Shown piece by piece: positions 1 to 9,579 of a stretch of DNA of 20,784 nucleotides (the first letter of the stretch is position 1; each line of letters opens with the position of its first letter). This stretch comes from Reticulitermes lucifugus (taxonomy: Eukaryota > Arthropoda > Insecta > Blattodea > Rhinotermitidae): positions 14,716-35,499 of the forward strand of contig JAKCWW010004613.1 in the NCBI GenBank assembly GCA_026260175.1, in the 5' to 3' direction. The notes beneath the pieces were generated by a model. That model ran no database searches. It was not told the DNA's origin and was given only the letters and a program-made list of their open reading frames with translations. Made by a program: the position numbers and the translations under genes.

Positions 1-45
1 TATTCACTTTTGAAACCGCACCATTCTTTTGTGTATGCCCTGTAT

Positions 46-62
46 ATATATATATATATATA
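46..62. repeat. (TA)n microsatellite
   Basis: An uninterrupted alternating TA run of about 17 bases, followed by A-rich sequence. It is a simple low-complexity tract with no sign of being part of a gene. Confidence 0.85.
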
Positions 63-159
63 ATTAAAATAAAAGGAAATTAATAAGCTTGACAAATTTT
101 GGGGGCTATCACTAGCCATCTGTGTCCCGAAGGAGTTGTTTGGCGTTCGGTATACTCAC

Positions 160-348
160 AGTGACGAACATCCAACGCCTGAGAGCTACCGCTGCGCAAA
201 TGCCGAATATTCCAAGCAGTATGTAGGTACAGGCGCTCAAGATCAAGTAGAAAACCAGTACCGTTACGTAGTCATAGAGGAAAGCGTTGAAGTGGAACAG
301 ACGCTCTCTTACTGAGACAGCCACGAACATTAAACTTAACCGCAGTAC
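160..348 (-). CDS. Candidate internal exon, tetraspanin-like membrane segment (partial gene)
   Basis: Read on the minus strand, a splice acceptor (a TTACAG at 349-354) is followed by 189 open bases and then a strong donor, GTGAGT, at 159-154. The exon is 63 codons and phase 0 at both ends. The frame stays open a further 16 codons past the donor, to a stop near 112. The peptide is strongly hydrophobic in its second half and contains the run YILLGIFGICAAVALRRWMF. This fits the G..G.C.A....R..M pattern at the end of the second membrane helix of tetraspanins, four-helix membrane scaffold proteins. The preceding short stretch would be the small extracellular loop. No first-helix exon or CCG-containing large loop was found here. 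The next exon downstream would lie left of the window. Alternatives are another multi-pass membrane protein or a chance frame. Confidence 0.42.
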
Positions 349-599
349 CTGTAATGCAAAGTGTGCTATGAAATAAACTGAGAGACTATTGCTGATGCGT
401 GTGATGGTCTGTCCGGGTACTTTGAAGCGTAAGCGGGAGATCTTTCAAACATCGTATGCTTGGAACTCAGTCAGTGCATGTAAACCTCACTCACTGGCAT
501 TCGATTTCATTTCCCTTTATTCAGTTGGAAGATGATGTTCCGAAATGACATTGAAAGTAAAAAAAGTGCTGGCGTTTGAACTGCCACTGATGTATTAAT

Positions 600-876
600 T
601 GGGGGGTGCCATAGCTCAGGCGGTTAGTGTCACCGGCCTCTCCCCGCGGAGGCTCGGGTTCGATCTCGAGTCAGTCTATGTGGGATTTGTGGTGGACAAA
701 GTGGCACAGGAACAGGTTTTTCGCCGAGTACTTCGGTTTTCCCCTGTCAATTTCATTCCACCGGTGCTCCATTACACGGAAAAACGAACAAACTGATCAT
801 CTTCATCACAGGGTTACACAATAAGCCTTAAGGTTGTGGTGCGTCCGTAGCATCTGCTGCGGGGCCCTCCAAAAAA
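600..876 (+). mobile_element. Full-length tRNA-derived SINE with target-site duplication
   Basis: The head is tRNA-like. An A box (TAGCTCAGGCGG, 612-623) and a B box (GGTTCGATCTC, 657-667) lie 45 bases apart, the spacing of an internal RNA polymerase III promoter. A non-tRNA body follows, containing GAGTACTTCGGTTTTCCCC-like sequence at about 726-746, a motif common in arthropod SINEs. The element ends in A6 at 871-876. It is flanked by a perfect 10-bp direct repeat, ATGTATTAAT, at 590-599 and 877-886, the mark of target-primed insertion. It encodes no protein and would have depended on a LINE reverse transcriptase. The perfect duplication points to a fairly young insertion. Small reading frames across it are meaningless. 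Confidence 0.9.
612..667 (+). promoter_or_regulatory. Internal Pol III promoter (A and B boxes) of the SINE
   Basis: The A box at 612-623 and B box at 657-667 match the tRNA consensus patterns closely. Their order and spacing are those of a functional type 2 Pol III promoter. Whether it is still transcribed cannot be seen from sequence. Confidence 0.75.
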
Positions 877-886
877 ATGTATTAAT

Positions 887-1430
887 ATAAGATAGGTTAT
901 AACAACATAAGAGGTAATGTATATTACCAAAATAAAGGATGGAATGCCATTCCGTGCATACTTCCCGGACTGGCATTAAGGAAACTTCACAATCATCCCG
1001 CAGGTTTCTGGAGATCACCCACTGGAGTTCGCTTGAATATTTTCGTTGACGTTCTTCCTCCAGACTAAAGACTATGTCTGAATACCTTACAAACTAACGA
1101 GAAAAATAGTTGCTTTATATAAAAAAAATATGTAGTGCCTTGGAAACAAAACAAGATTATGGACGGTGTTAATATAATGAAAAGCACTTTGTAGCTTACC
1201 TTTTACTGTAAACCTCAGTTGAGCTGAGATAGGTGAAAAGCTAATCACATGACAGATACAGGACACATCTTATTTTCCATATGTTTCACTCAATGCCGTG
1301 TAAAACTGTTTCAGGCAAATATTTTGTGTATTTACTGGAATTCTTATTTTATATATTGTACACTTGTTTTGAGAAAAGTGCTAAATACAAAATATACGAA
1401 TTTGTTGCCAGTCCCAAAGTTGCGTAAAGG
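887..1430. other. Unassigned AT-rich sequence
   Basis: No coding region, repeat family or splice-flanked exon could be supported. The only frame of any length (1249-1491, plus) has no recognisable motif and runs into simple-sequence DNA. Confidence 0.5.
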
Positions 1431-1447
1431 ACTATTAGCTTCTTTAG

Positions 1448-1478
1448 GTTTGTCTGTCCGTCTGTCTCTCCGTCCGCA
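1448..1478 (+). repeat. Degenerate (GTCT/GTCC)n microsatellite
   Basis: The run of TTTGTCTGTCCGTCTGTCTC-type repeats is followed by non-repetitive sequence up to about 1640. Similar GTCT/GTCC runs often sit at the edge of dispersed repeats in arthropod genomes. A wider repeat may therefore extend downstream, but I cannot define its ends. Confidence 0.65.
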
Positions 1479-1639
1479 TAGAAGAAGTTGACTGCTGATG
1501 GATGGATTTTCTTAAAATTTCTTATTGCGGGGTTTTACTGAAATCCATCAAGTAAATTCAAGTTTGGTTAAAATCGAACAAAAGACGCACTATACATAAA
1601 GACCAACGCACAATTATGGCTACTTTGGTTAGATTAGCG

Positions 1640-3780
1640 ATGGTGGACGTCGATAGTGATCGATAATCCATGCTGATCGGTATTAATGTCCTTTATATCT
1701 TCATGCAATACACATGATTCATAATAAGGCAGAAAAACCTTGAGTCATAATATTTATTGTTGATGGGTTATGTCTAGGAATGTGAAATTTGGTATGTACA
1801 TGAATAATGAATATACCTACAAATTACGCAGCAATATTGACTTTAATTTATCACTTACAAAATATTTCGACGGGGTGAAGATTTTAGGTCATATATGACA
1901 GATAAACGTAACAAAATTAAGGCATACGTATAAATAATAGTTCTGCAAGGGAATTTAGTAACAGACTATAGCAACAGGAATAACGTTTCTTAATATGTGC
2001 ACAATTGTGTACAACAACAAAACGTGTGACCACAGTGGAATGAATTGTGTGACCAACTGAGAAGTGTCCTGGTTGCAAACATCCGAACGCGCCTGATTGT
2101 TAAGTTACACGCACATTTCCTATTCTGTTGTGCACTTCGAAGAATGCAGAAGAACGGGACAGACACAGAAACATAAGACAGACTTTCTCTTCCACATGTG
2201 ACAAAACAGAAGAAGGTCACGAAGTAGCAGATTATGAGTTTGGTCGATTGCTCACCAGTATGACACAGCAGAACAGCATGTGCAGGAACCTAACCACTTC
2301 ACGCTCACAGATTTTCATGATTATGCTTTTCGGGCATAAGGTTCGCCTTTATAAAGTACAACCCGGCTCTGTCGCGAAAACACGTTTTGTTTTCATCGTC
2401 ACTGACAGATGCAAGGAACCTCAAATAACTACAACTGCCAAGCTTACGGTCGGCCGCTTCCTATAGGCTACCTTGACGCCCGGAATGCAACAGTGATACT
2501 GTTGTCCTCATAGTGAATAGGTTGATGTCTTTGGTTCTGAGATTAGATAGAAGAATTTGTCCAGCTTTATTCGCAACTTTGCAACCCACAGATAAGATAA
2601 TAATTTATATTTGCCTTTGCAGTGAGTATAATCACAGAATTGATAAGAATCGACTTATCATTTGGGTTCCGTAGTTGGAAATGGGGCCTGTCCAACGGCC
2701 GAGAGGAGGATACCTTCCTCACAGAATCAGTTAAAATAAAGATGGACACATGCACATTTGGGTGTAGGAATTTGTTAATACTAGGATCGTGATCCTTTGG
2801 GATGCGACGAACAAAATTCGTTTTAAGAGTTTTAATAGCTCTTGGCGCAGAACTTGCACCGCTGCTGTTGAATTATACAAGGTACAAAAACTAAGTGTGG
2901 GGTGGGGGGACGTTACAGAATAGCACTAGACTTACAGCTGTCACCGGATGTTGGCTGCTGTGACGTAAAGGGTGAACTGAGTTGTGTCAGAATGACGATT
3001 GTCAGCTGTTCCGGAATTCTTAACAGATGAAGATGTCAGAAGGCTTATTCTGCTGACGACATCTAGAAATCTCGTGTTTCCTTCTAAACGTAGCTTGTGA
3101 CTATCGAAATCCCATCACTGCAATAAAACTCACTTTTTATTGTGCCCAGTAACGTATGGTCGAGATATTACACTTATGCCAATACGCATGTGCAATATGA
3201 GACAAATTGCATTACACCGAGATTTCAGAAAGTCTCATCTTCAAGCCCAATATATATGCTGTAAGGCCTGTGACGCTATTTCCTATTAGGCCTTTTCTGT
3301 AAACTCTACAGTTAAATTATCAAAAAGAGTCTAGGTACAAAAAAACTTGCATATTGAGGTGGATATCCTTTTTTTGGAGTTAGTCAACAGTAGTAACTTG
3401 CACACGTTTATGTTGAAGTCCTTCCACGCAGAGTTAATCTGTTAATTTTTTCTTCAGGCACCCTTCAGCTCTTTACCTCATTGGTTAATTTTCCGATGTT
3501 TGCTTTGGCATTCTATTTGCCTATATTCTGCGTATATATTGTGGATACTTCTCTCTGCAGTCTTCAATACCGTCAATAACATTTGTACCACTTAATATAT
3601 TCGGTTGTCTCATTTTATTAATGATTAGTATCCATTACAGGTAGAAATATCGTTTTTCCCCCCACTCTCTTGATGCCTCCTTCCTTAAGCACTTAGAACA
3701 CAATGTAATACTTTTAAATTTTGATTTTAGTGTGGTGTTATATATTACTATATTTTGCGGGTTTTGAGATTTTTGCAGCT
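1640..3780. other. Long unassigned intergenic or intronic stretch
   Basis: This is AT-rich DNA with no supported gene. The longest frame is 112 codons (2128-2466, plus). It has a polar, mixed composition, no recognisable domain and no clear splice context, so it is probably chance. A G-rich patch occurs at 2897-2909. Nothing else stands out. Confidence 0.5.
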
Positions 3781-3787
3781 GTATAGG

Positions 3788-3890
3788 CGAGGATTACGTT
3801 TTTCTAGGAATTTCGACCTTTGAAAATGAAGACATTACTCGGTCTCGAAACGTCGGTGCATCGTCTTATCCCAGAACAACGCAATCCTCG
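3788..3890 (+). mobile_element. Folded terminus of a Penelope-like or related retroelement (inferred)
   Basis: Outer arms at 3788-3809 and 3869-3890 are inverted repeats matching at 19 of 22 positions. Between them lies a second layer: CGAC (3814-3817) pairs with GTCG (3852-3855), and AGAC (3830-3833) pairs with GTCT (3842-3845). The segment TTTGAAAATGA precedes the inner stem and CGAAACGTCGG follows it. A TGAaaATGA...CGAAAC arrangement resembles the degenerate hammerhead-like motifs reported in Penelope-like elements, but the core is not canonical. The family assignment is inference and no reverse transcriptase is visible nearby. Confidence 0.45.
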
Positions 3891-4102
3891 TTATTTTTGC
3901 TGAAAGGCCTCTCGATATTCATACGCAAAAGGAAATTGAAATTGAGATTAATGTCTACAAGGACAAGAGAGTTATCTCTTGTCCGAATCGTCCAGACCAG
4001 CTCTGGGGCCCTGTTAAGATAAACTGCGGGAATTTGAATTGGAGTCATTCTAACTAGGATTATTTTGAATGTGCGTGAAAAGTGTCAGCACGAAAACAAC
4101 TT

Positions 4103-4143
4103 GGCATATATATGTATATATGTACGTATGTATATGTATGTTG
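4103..4143 (+). repeat. TATATGTA-rich microsatellite
   Basis: A run of TATATG/TATGTA units, imperfect and about 40 bases long. The short frame across it is a by-product of the repeat. Confidence 0.75.
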
Positions 4144-4472
4144 TATTTATGGACGCTCTTGTACGTGATGAAACTCCGAAAGATTGCGGAATAATGATGG
4201 GCAAAAGGCCCGACAAACTTTGTTGTGGTAAATGTTACTGCTCGCTTCTAGTGCCAAGTATACGTGATATTAATAGCAAACAGCTTCAGGAGCTACAGAT
4301 ATCGTAAAATTGACATCAGTTTCGAGTGATTTAATGAAATGAACCAGACGGTCTCCATCATATAGCTCTTTTGTTGGTGTGGAACCGTGGAATATGCATA
4401 CAGCATGCATTTATCAAACACTGCAAAGGACAAATAGAGGTATTTGTCTGATAAAGTTGCGCTAAGTTGTGA

Positions 4473-4622
4473 TCAACTAACCAAGCCATGACGCACAGTC
4501 TTTCTTGCAGTTTATAATAATTGCTCAGATAGTCACGAAATTTTCCCTCGCTCATTATCGTGTTACCAGAAACATGCCTTTTTGCCCTACCCTGAGCCAG
4601 ATGAATCCAAACCACACCCTCC
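4473..4622 (-). mobile_element. Decayed 3' end of an RTE-type LINE
   Basis: On the minus strand the peptide VWIHLAQG is followed by diverged sequence that corresponds, in the same order, to the LINE 3' end at 19432-19574. It ends in GGTTAGTTGA, a degraded form of the TTAG tail. Other copies of the family encode WIHLAQDR-like residues close to the end of their reverse transcriptase polyprotein (known from memory). This copy is older than the 19.4-kb one and lacks everything upstream. The 85-codon frame here is LINE coding remnant plus flank, not a host gene. Confidence 0.65.
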
Positions 4623-4654
4623 TATCTTAGTTGTGTAAGTTACATTTTAGTATT

Positions 4655-5152
4655 TTAGTAATTAGTATAAATGTACGTAGTTAATACACCGTATAATATT
4701 GTTAGATAAAAGTAGGTGTTATAGAAAATGGTACTTAAAAAGGAAAAAAACATCAAGTTTCGTTCGGGTGTTATTGTGCAAATAAAGTAATTAGTGACTG
4801 AATAGTGTGAATCACAATAAACAGCTGTAATCACTGTGTAATGCAGGCCTATGTCTTGATTGACGATGAACAGCGTCAGTGCGTTATGTAGGCATGTAAC
4901 GTGACTGACTGATTGACTTAACAAACGAGAAAGATAAACAAAATCACGACCGCCTGAAGGTAATCGCGTGACCCAATCCCATTGTAAGGATTCTGCTAAG
5001 TCTTGGACTTCGTACTCTTTTTGGTCTCCTGAAGTGTAACGACAGATGTGTGTAAAGGAAGTGTTCTTTTTCAATGTGGACATTACAAGAACTTGATCAT
5101 ACCAATAGTGTATTAAATTACAGAATTTTCTTTGCGTTAAAATGTTCAACAA
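4655..5152 (-). other. Unrecognised 165-codon open frame, coding status doubtful
   Basis: This is the longest uninterrupted frame in the window. It begins with ATG at 5152 and ends with a Y/T-rich, AT-driven tail of poor complexity. The middle part, around WDWVTRLPSGGRDFVYLSR, looks more protein-like, but I recognise no domain. It lies just upstream (on the minus strand) of the LINE 3' end at 4473-4622, so it could be part of a repeat. Codon use is unremarkable. It may well be chance. Confidence 0.2.
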
Positions 5153-5399
5153 ATGGCCAGGTGCATATGAATCACAAGAAGCAAGTTCTAGCAGTCAAAC
5201 AAACAACTCCATTAAACTAGGAACGAATTCTCCGTGTAATAGCCCGCCGTGAAAAAGAGCCAGCCTGACGCCATGCAGGCTGCCAAAGATGTTATATTAT
5301 TAGCATAAAGTTCTTAGAACAGGAAGAAGAAGAATAGGCACATTTACTGTGACGTCACACACTGCCTTCTAAATACAGCGCGGTCGGTTGACGAACTTC

Positions 5400-5695
5400 T
5401 ATGTAAAGGTGAAGGTGAAGAGGCTGATGTGCGCGCCATGAAGGTGCAGGTGGGAGTGGAGCTACAGCTCATCTCATTCCCAACTTCCATTCCTTCCAGC
5501 CCCGGCCGCTTTATCACCTGAACAAATCTCCGGTACTCCTTGAACGGCAGGGCAGGTGGGTTCCAGATCAGGTCTCAACGCTTTCGAGAAGAGATCAATG
5601 TCTTACCCTTGCCGGACATCGAAGCACGCTTCCTCGGACATTCAGCTCGTAGCCCAGTCGCTATACCGAACACGCCTGTCCAGCTCCATACATTG
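5400..5695 (-). mobile_element. Decayed GC-rich tRNA-derived SINE
   Basis: This block is clearly richer in G and C than its surroundings. On the minus strand it starts with a tRNA-like head: an A-box-like TATAGCGACTGGG near 5674-5662 and a degraded B box, GCTTCGATGTCC, near 5634-5623. The bases between them resemble the anticodon and T-arm region of other insect SINE heads. The body continues through a GCGGCCGGGGCTGG segment to about 5400. No clear target duplication was found. A CpG-rich promoter is the main alternative, but no adjoining gene is visible. Confidence 0.45.
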
Positions 5696-5699
5696 ACAT

Positions 5700-7232
5700 A
5701 AATAAATTATTCTTTTAACGTGAACTTTCTATGCAAATATGACAGGTACTTAATAGTTTCAGTGCTTATTAGCGCATTCAGGAAAACAAATTGGATACTA
5801 TCCTGGCCCAGACAAATAGTACACCTTCGTACCCGTTTTAGTAGCATCATTCTTCAATCTACGCCTATGTCTCCAATTTTTTCTCTCTTCAGAGATTTCG
5901 AACAAAATTATTTATAAGTTTCTGGTCTCCCGTGTGCGCTACGTGTCCAGTCTATTACTCTCCCCTTTTTAGAATTCTGAAAATATTAGTGAAGAACATG
6001 CAATGCAAAGCTATTGAAGTGAATGGCTCTCTCATTTCTATTTGTTTTAAGTTGAATTTCCATTAGACTCGGTTTATTACAAGAAATGGAAGCTCGCTGT
6101 TTCATGTTCGTCCGTCTACCGTTAAACGTACGAACGTATTTTCCTTCCTTTGTTATTCTAATGTCACTGATGCCTATTCGATCCTCTAATGTATAATTCC
6201 CTACTACTATCAATACCAGCATGGCGACTATGCCAGTTTACTTGTGCGAGAATAACAGCCTTGAGAAATCAGAAAATCTTTCGATTTTTTAATACTTAAA
6301 TATGAAATGAAGGACCGACGACAGTGAAGAACTCTTTTTCATTTTCCGTTCGATAATAACCGAATAAACCCCACCGCCTCGCAGGTAATAAGTTATGAAC
6401 ATGCATATAAAGACGCATTGAAAAATTACAAGTGTGTCGACACCAAGAAGTTGGAAAGTCAGAACAAAGTACTTAGAAACACAGCAGCGGACTTTCGAGT
6501 ATTTCAGATCTTGGAATATCATGGCCTGCTGTGAGTAGCTAAACGAGAATGGAATGCTGAAAGGAATATTTGGAGCTGAGAGAGAGAGAGCGAAAGAAAG
6601 GTGAAGCGAATCAGAAAACAACGCGTCTCCTTGTCGAAATAATATTAGCGTCAGCAAATCGTGGATAATGCGACGGCGTGACAAGCAGTATGGCTGGAAG
6701 TGATGAGATGAGGATACGGGTTTTAGTCAGACATGCTGACGGAAGAGACCCCTTCGGAGACTTAGACAGAGATGAAAGTATAAAATTAAAACACTTTATC
6801 TTAAATAAATAGGGGTTAAGGATACGAATTCGAATCATTTGGTGCAAGGTTATGTTCAATGGGGGCTCTTGGGAACAAGATGACAAAACTTCTGATATCA
6901 CTAATGGCTGAGGATTTATTGACAGCTGAAGGACTATCAGCTTCTCAACGAGGACCGCGTTCTAATTAGTTCAAGTTGTACAGTGACTCGCTACAAAACA
7001 CTGCCAGTAGTATGTGTGTATGTGTGTAACTACACGTGTAATCCTTCGGAACTCTCACATCCGCTGTCAGAACACCGAATGCTTTTAGTCCTTGAGAGTT
7101 TCAACGCTGTCAGTCTAATTTCCTGGTTTCTTATAACTTGTCTCTCTTTTCTGAGAACAATCTACACAGTGCTTAACAACGCTATATATACTCACATTGA
7201 AAACCTTGCAGGAGAATTTTTTTTATTTATTA
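5700..7232. other. Unassigned AT-rich stretch
   Basis: There is no supported gene. Several minus-strand frames (5986-6222, 6289-6684, 6611-6901) have no recognisable motifs and overlap each other. A short GA run sits at 6578-6590. The frame at 6289-6684 contains some hydrophobic residues, but its composition is explained by T-rich DNA. Confidence 0.5.
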
Positions 7233-7240
7233 CTGTAAAC

Positions 7241-7451
7241 CATGGGTGTCCAGCCTTCATATAGCAAAGGGCCACAGCCGTTATTGTGGGCTGTTTTGGG
7301 GGCTGCGCGTGGAAAATCACAATAAGTGGTATAATTAGTCGCCTATATTATTGTGTAATTTTTATGGTATATACAACATTTACAAATGTGGCCGCGGGCC
7401 ACATAATACAACTTGGCGGGCCGCATGAACCCCGCGGGTTGGCGACCCATG
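7241..7451. mobile_element. hAT-type MITE, 211 bp, with 8-bp target duplication
   Basis: The ends are imperfect terminal inverted repeats. The left end, CATGGGTGTCCAGCC, matches the reverse complement of the right end, CATGGGTCGCCAACC, at 12 of 15 positions. Both ends carry the GGGCC/GCGGGCC-rich subterminal sequence typical of non-autonomous hAT elements. Flanks are CTGTAAAC (7233-7240) and CTGTAAAT (7452-7459), an 8-bp duplication with one mismatch, as expected for hAT transposases. There is no coding capacity, so a hAT transposase encoded elsewhere would have moved it. The 7286-7525 frame across it is a shadow. Confidence 0.82.
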
Positions 7452-7798
7452 CTGTAAATAAAACCTGCTCTGTTTCCTGGGTTCTTTGTCCTAATAAGAA
7501 TTTGTTTTACGACAAACAGAGATGAGACGTAGACTGGTTGGAATGCTGAATTGTTAAAAACACGTACAAGGGAATGAAGGCAAAGACAAAAGGAATACGT
7601 CAGCTTGACATAAACTTCGCCAGGTCTTGCACAAGATCGGGCCAGAAAAGAAGTGTGCCACTAAAGTACTGATATAATCATGTGTAAGTTAAAAAAAAGC
7701 GGAGAATTTACACTCTCCATGTTTTCTACGATGAGGCTTATTCAAAGTAATTTATCAAGCTTAATTGCAGCTTCGTACAATGCAGCGTTCTGATAGAC

Positions 7799-7840
7799 CA
7801 GGTGTTCTCAAACTTTCTCGCTGGCCTACCATTAAATGAA
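7799..7840 (+). mobile_element. hAT-like transposon end, truncated
   Basis: The sequence CAGGTGTTCTCAAACTTTC, followed by GCTGGCC, matches the common form of hAT termini (CAGGGGTTCTCAAACTTT, from memory). No matching inverted end or target duplication was found within the next kilobase. It is therefore a broken copy or a chance match. Confidence 0.45.
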
Positions 7841-8203
7841 ATTTAATAATTACACACACTTTGCTTTTAATCTGCATACACTGAGGTGACAAAGTTATTT
7901 ATTTTCAGTTATACGACTTCCGTCACAATGAGTCGCCATCTGATTCCATTCTGATTGTATCTTCAAGGTACAGTTACATCTTATGGCTCCACAGCACCAT
8001 TTTCCTTCACGATCTCCAAACAAAATGAATACGAAGAATAACACGAAGAGTGTCCTACAAAGTACGACTCACCTAATTAACTGTATGAGTCGGCACTTGC
8101 TCGTCAACACTCCTGTTCCCTTATCATCAATCGTCTCACAAGAACTGGTCGCGGTGTCTACATCTTATGGTTTAACACCACCCGGCGGCGGTGCTGTTGA
8201 TCT

Positions 8204-8407
8204 ATGATCACAGCAGGGGCGTCGAGTACAGACGCCTGCGACACAGAGACTGTTACAAAGAGCGGCCAAGCTTACGTGCAATATCTAGCAAGGATCCCGA
8301 CCTTGGAAGACTTAGCATGTTACCCACTTTATTTTTTAATCTTCTTTGTTCATCCTTTTCAGGAACAAGCAAGTGACAATGGTTTCTTGGACAATAACCA
8401 CTTCTGA
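8204..8407 (+). other. Unrecognised open frame ahead of a splice-acceptor-like site
   Basis: A 67-codon frame with a soluble-looking first half (SGQAYVQYLARIPTLEDLAC). It is interrupted internally by a T/C-rich stretch ending TTTTCAG at about 8356-8362, which looks like a textbook splice acceptor. I cannot connect it to a donor or to a known protein. It overlaps two other frames and could be chance. Confidence 0.15.
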
Positions 8408-8409
8408 TG

Positions 8410-8690
8410 CGTTGGTTCTTCAATTCGTGTTTTTCTTTTTACTCCTCGTTCTCTTTCCTCACGATCCTTCTTCACCAATCATTCTCCTTTGTCTGCTGCA
8501 CCTCATTTCATTTCTCCCCTTCAGTCTCCCTTGGCAAATTCTTCTTCTATTAGGCTACTGTTTTTCCTCTTCCTCCTCATACTCATTTTGCTTCACGATT
8601 TCAATGTTTCATGTTCTTCCTCACCCACTTTCTCCTTGTTCTTCATCATGTCAGTCTTTGTCACCATCTTCATTTCGTCTTACTTTTTGC
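8410..8690 (+). repeat. Long pyrimidine-rich tract
   Basis: This is dominated by T and C with many TTCTTC, CTCCTC and TCCTT runs. It produces overlapping S/L/F-rich frames (8346-8732 and 8489-8803) that are low-complexity artefacts rather than proteins. Confidence 0.6.
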
Positions 8691-8819
8691 AGTATATGTC
8701 AAATTCACTTGAGCTATGCAATAATGACCTGATCCACGCAACTGTGCGCTCAAGTCTCAAACGAATAAATTCGCTGTGCCCTTTTTGCTTTGTTACATTC
8801 TAGCAATCTACTGTTTATA

Positions 8820-9260
8820 CATTTCACATTTGTATTGCTTGTGATGCCTTACGTTTCTGTCTGGACAATTTGTTGTATTTTTCTAGTCTGTCGATTTTAA
8901 CTTTCCTTCTGTAGTAAGCAGTACGCAATTTGGAGAATATCGTAAGCGTCCACTGCATCTTCCTGACGTATCTTTCAGCTCCTGAAAATTTAATTCGGTT
9001 CATGGAAATTATGAGAGATTCTTAGTACATGTTTTCATGAAAATATGTTTTAAAATACCATCGTCGGTTGGGGCAGTTCCCTTATTTGGACCCAACCAGG
9101 TCTTTTAGACATTCATTAAAGAGAAAGCAATGCGATCCAACACAGTGAGCGCGAATTCCTGGCATCGCGGGTCAGGATCCGCATTGCGACTGGCTTGTGT
9201 TGGCGATTGTCTATCTTACCCTTTGGAAACACCGATTTCCAAGCTAACTGATAAGGGAAA
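8820..9260. other. Unassigned stretch with one short perfect stem
   Basis: No gene was found. GGTTGGG and CCCAACC around 9067-9098 could pair as a 7-bp stem with an 18-base loop. The frames on both strands at 9116-9505 are shadows of the purine tract and the LINE fragment that follow. Confidence 0.4.
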
Positions 9261-9263
9261 TTT

Positions 9264-9336
9264 AAAAAGGGAATCGAACAAAAGAGAGAGTAAAAGAAAG
9301 AAACGAGAGAAAAAAGCAGAAAGAGAAAGAAACAAA
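9264..9336 (+). repeat. Purine-rich (GA/AAAG) tract
   Basis: An almost unbroken run of A and G, with repeated GAGA and AAAG units. The lysine/arginine/glutamate-rich frame across it results from this composition. Confidence 0.7.
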
Positions 9337-9448
9337 CGTTTTTCATGCAAAATGTTGCTGACAGGCCTAAAGATAAACACTGCGTTTCAGAGCTATAGGC
9401 CGTCCTATTAACATTACTCTTAAGGGATATTGTGAGGATGCAAACTGC

Positions 9449-9573
9449 ATTGAACTGGCTGCCGATAGGCTTTTGCGAGAAGGGTAATGGAACTTCGGCT
9501 GTCACAAAAGGCGGGGTATATGTTAATTAGTGTAGCGACTGTCAGCTTCTAAAAGACTGTGCTTGGTGCAGTT
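9449..9573 (+). mobile_element. Decayed RTE-type LINE 3' end
   Basis: It aligns by eye with the copy at 19432-19574. TTGCGAG..GGTAATGGAACTTCGG corresponds to TTGTGAG..GGTAATGAACCTTCGG, followed by CACAAAAGGCGGGG and GTCAGCTTCT. The tail is not recognisable and no target duplication was found. It is probably older than the 19.4-kb copy. Confidence 0.72.
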
Positions 9574-9579
9574 GCTCGT

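Noticed and set aside
602-672. tRNA-like sequence that might be a tRNA gene
   Set aside because: The A and B boxes are good, but the acceptor stem does not close, and the sequence continues into a SINE body bounded by a target duplication.
8346-8803. Hydrophobic S/L/F-rich frames that look like membrane proteins
   Set aside because: They overlap in different frames over a pyrimidine-rich tract. The composition alone produces such residues.
9116-9505. 129-codon minus-strand frame with a hydrophobic stretch
   Set aside because: The hydrophobic part is the complement of a purine tract, and the rest overlaps a plus-strand LINE fragment.
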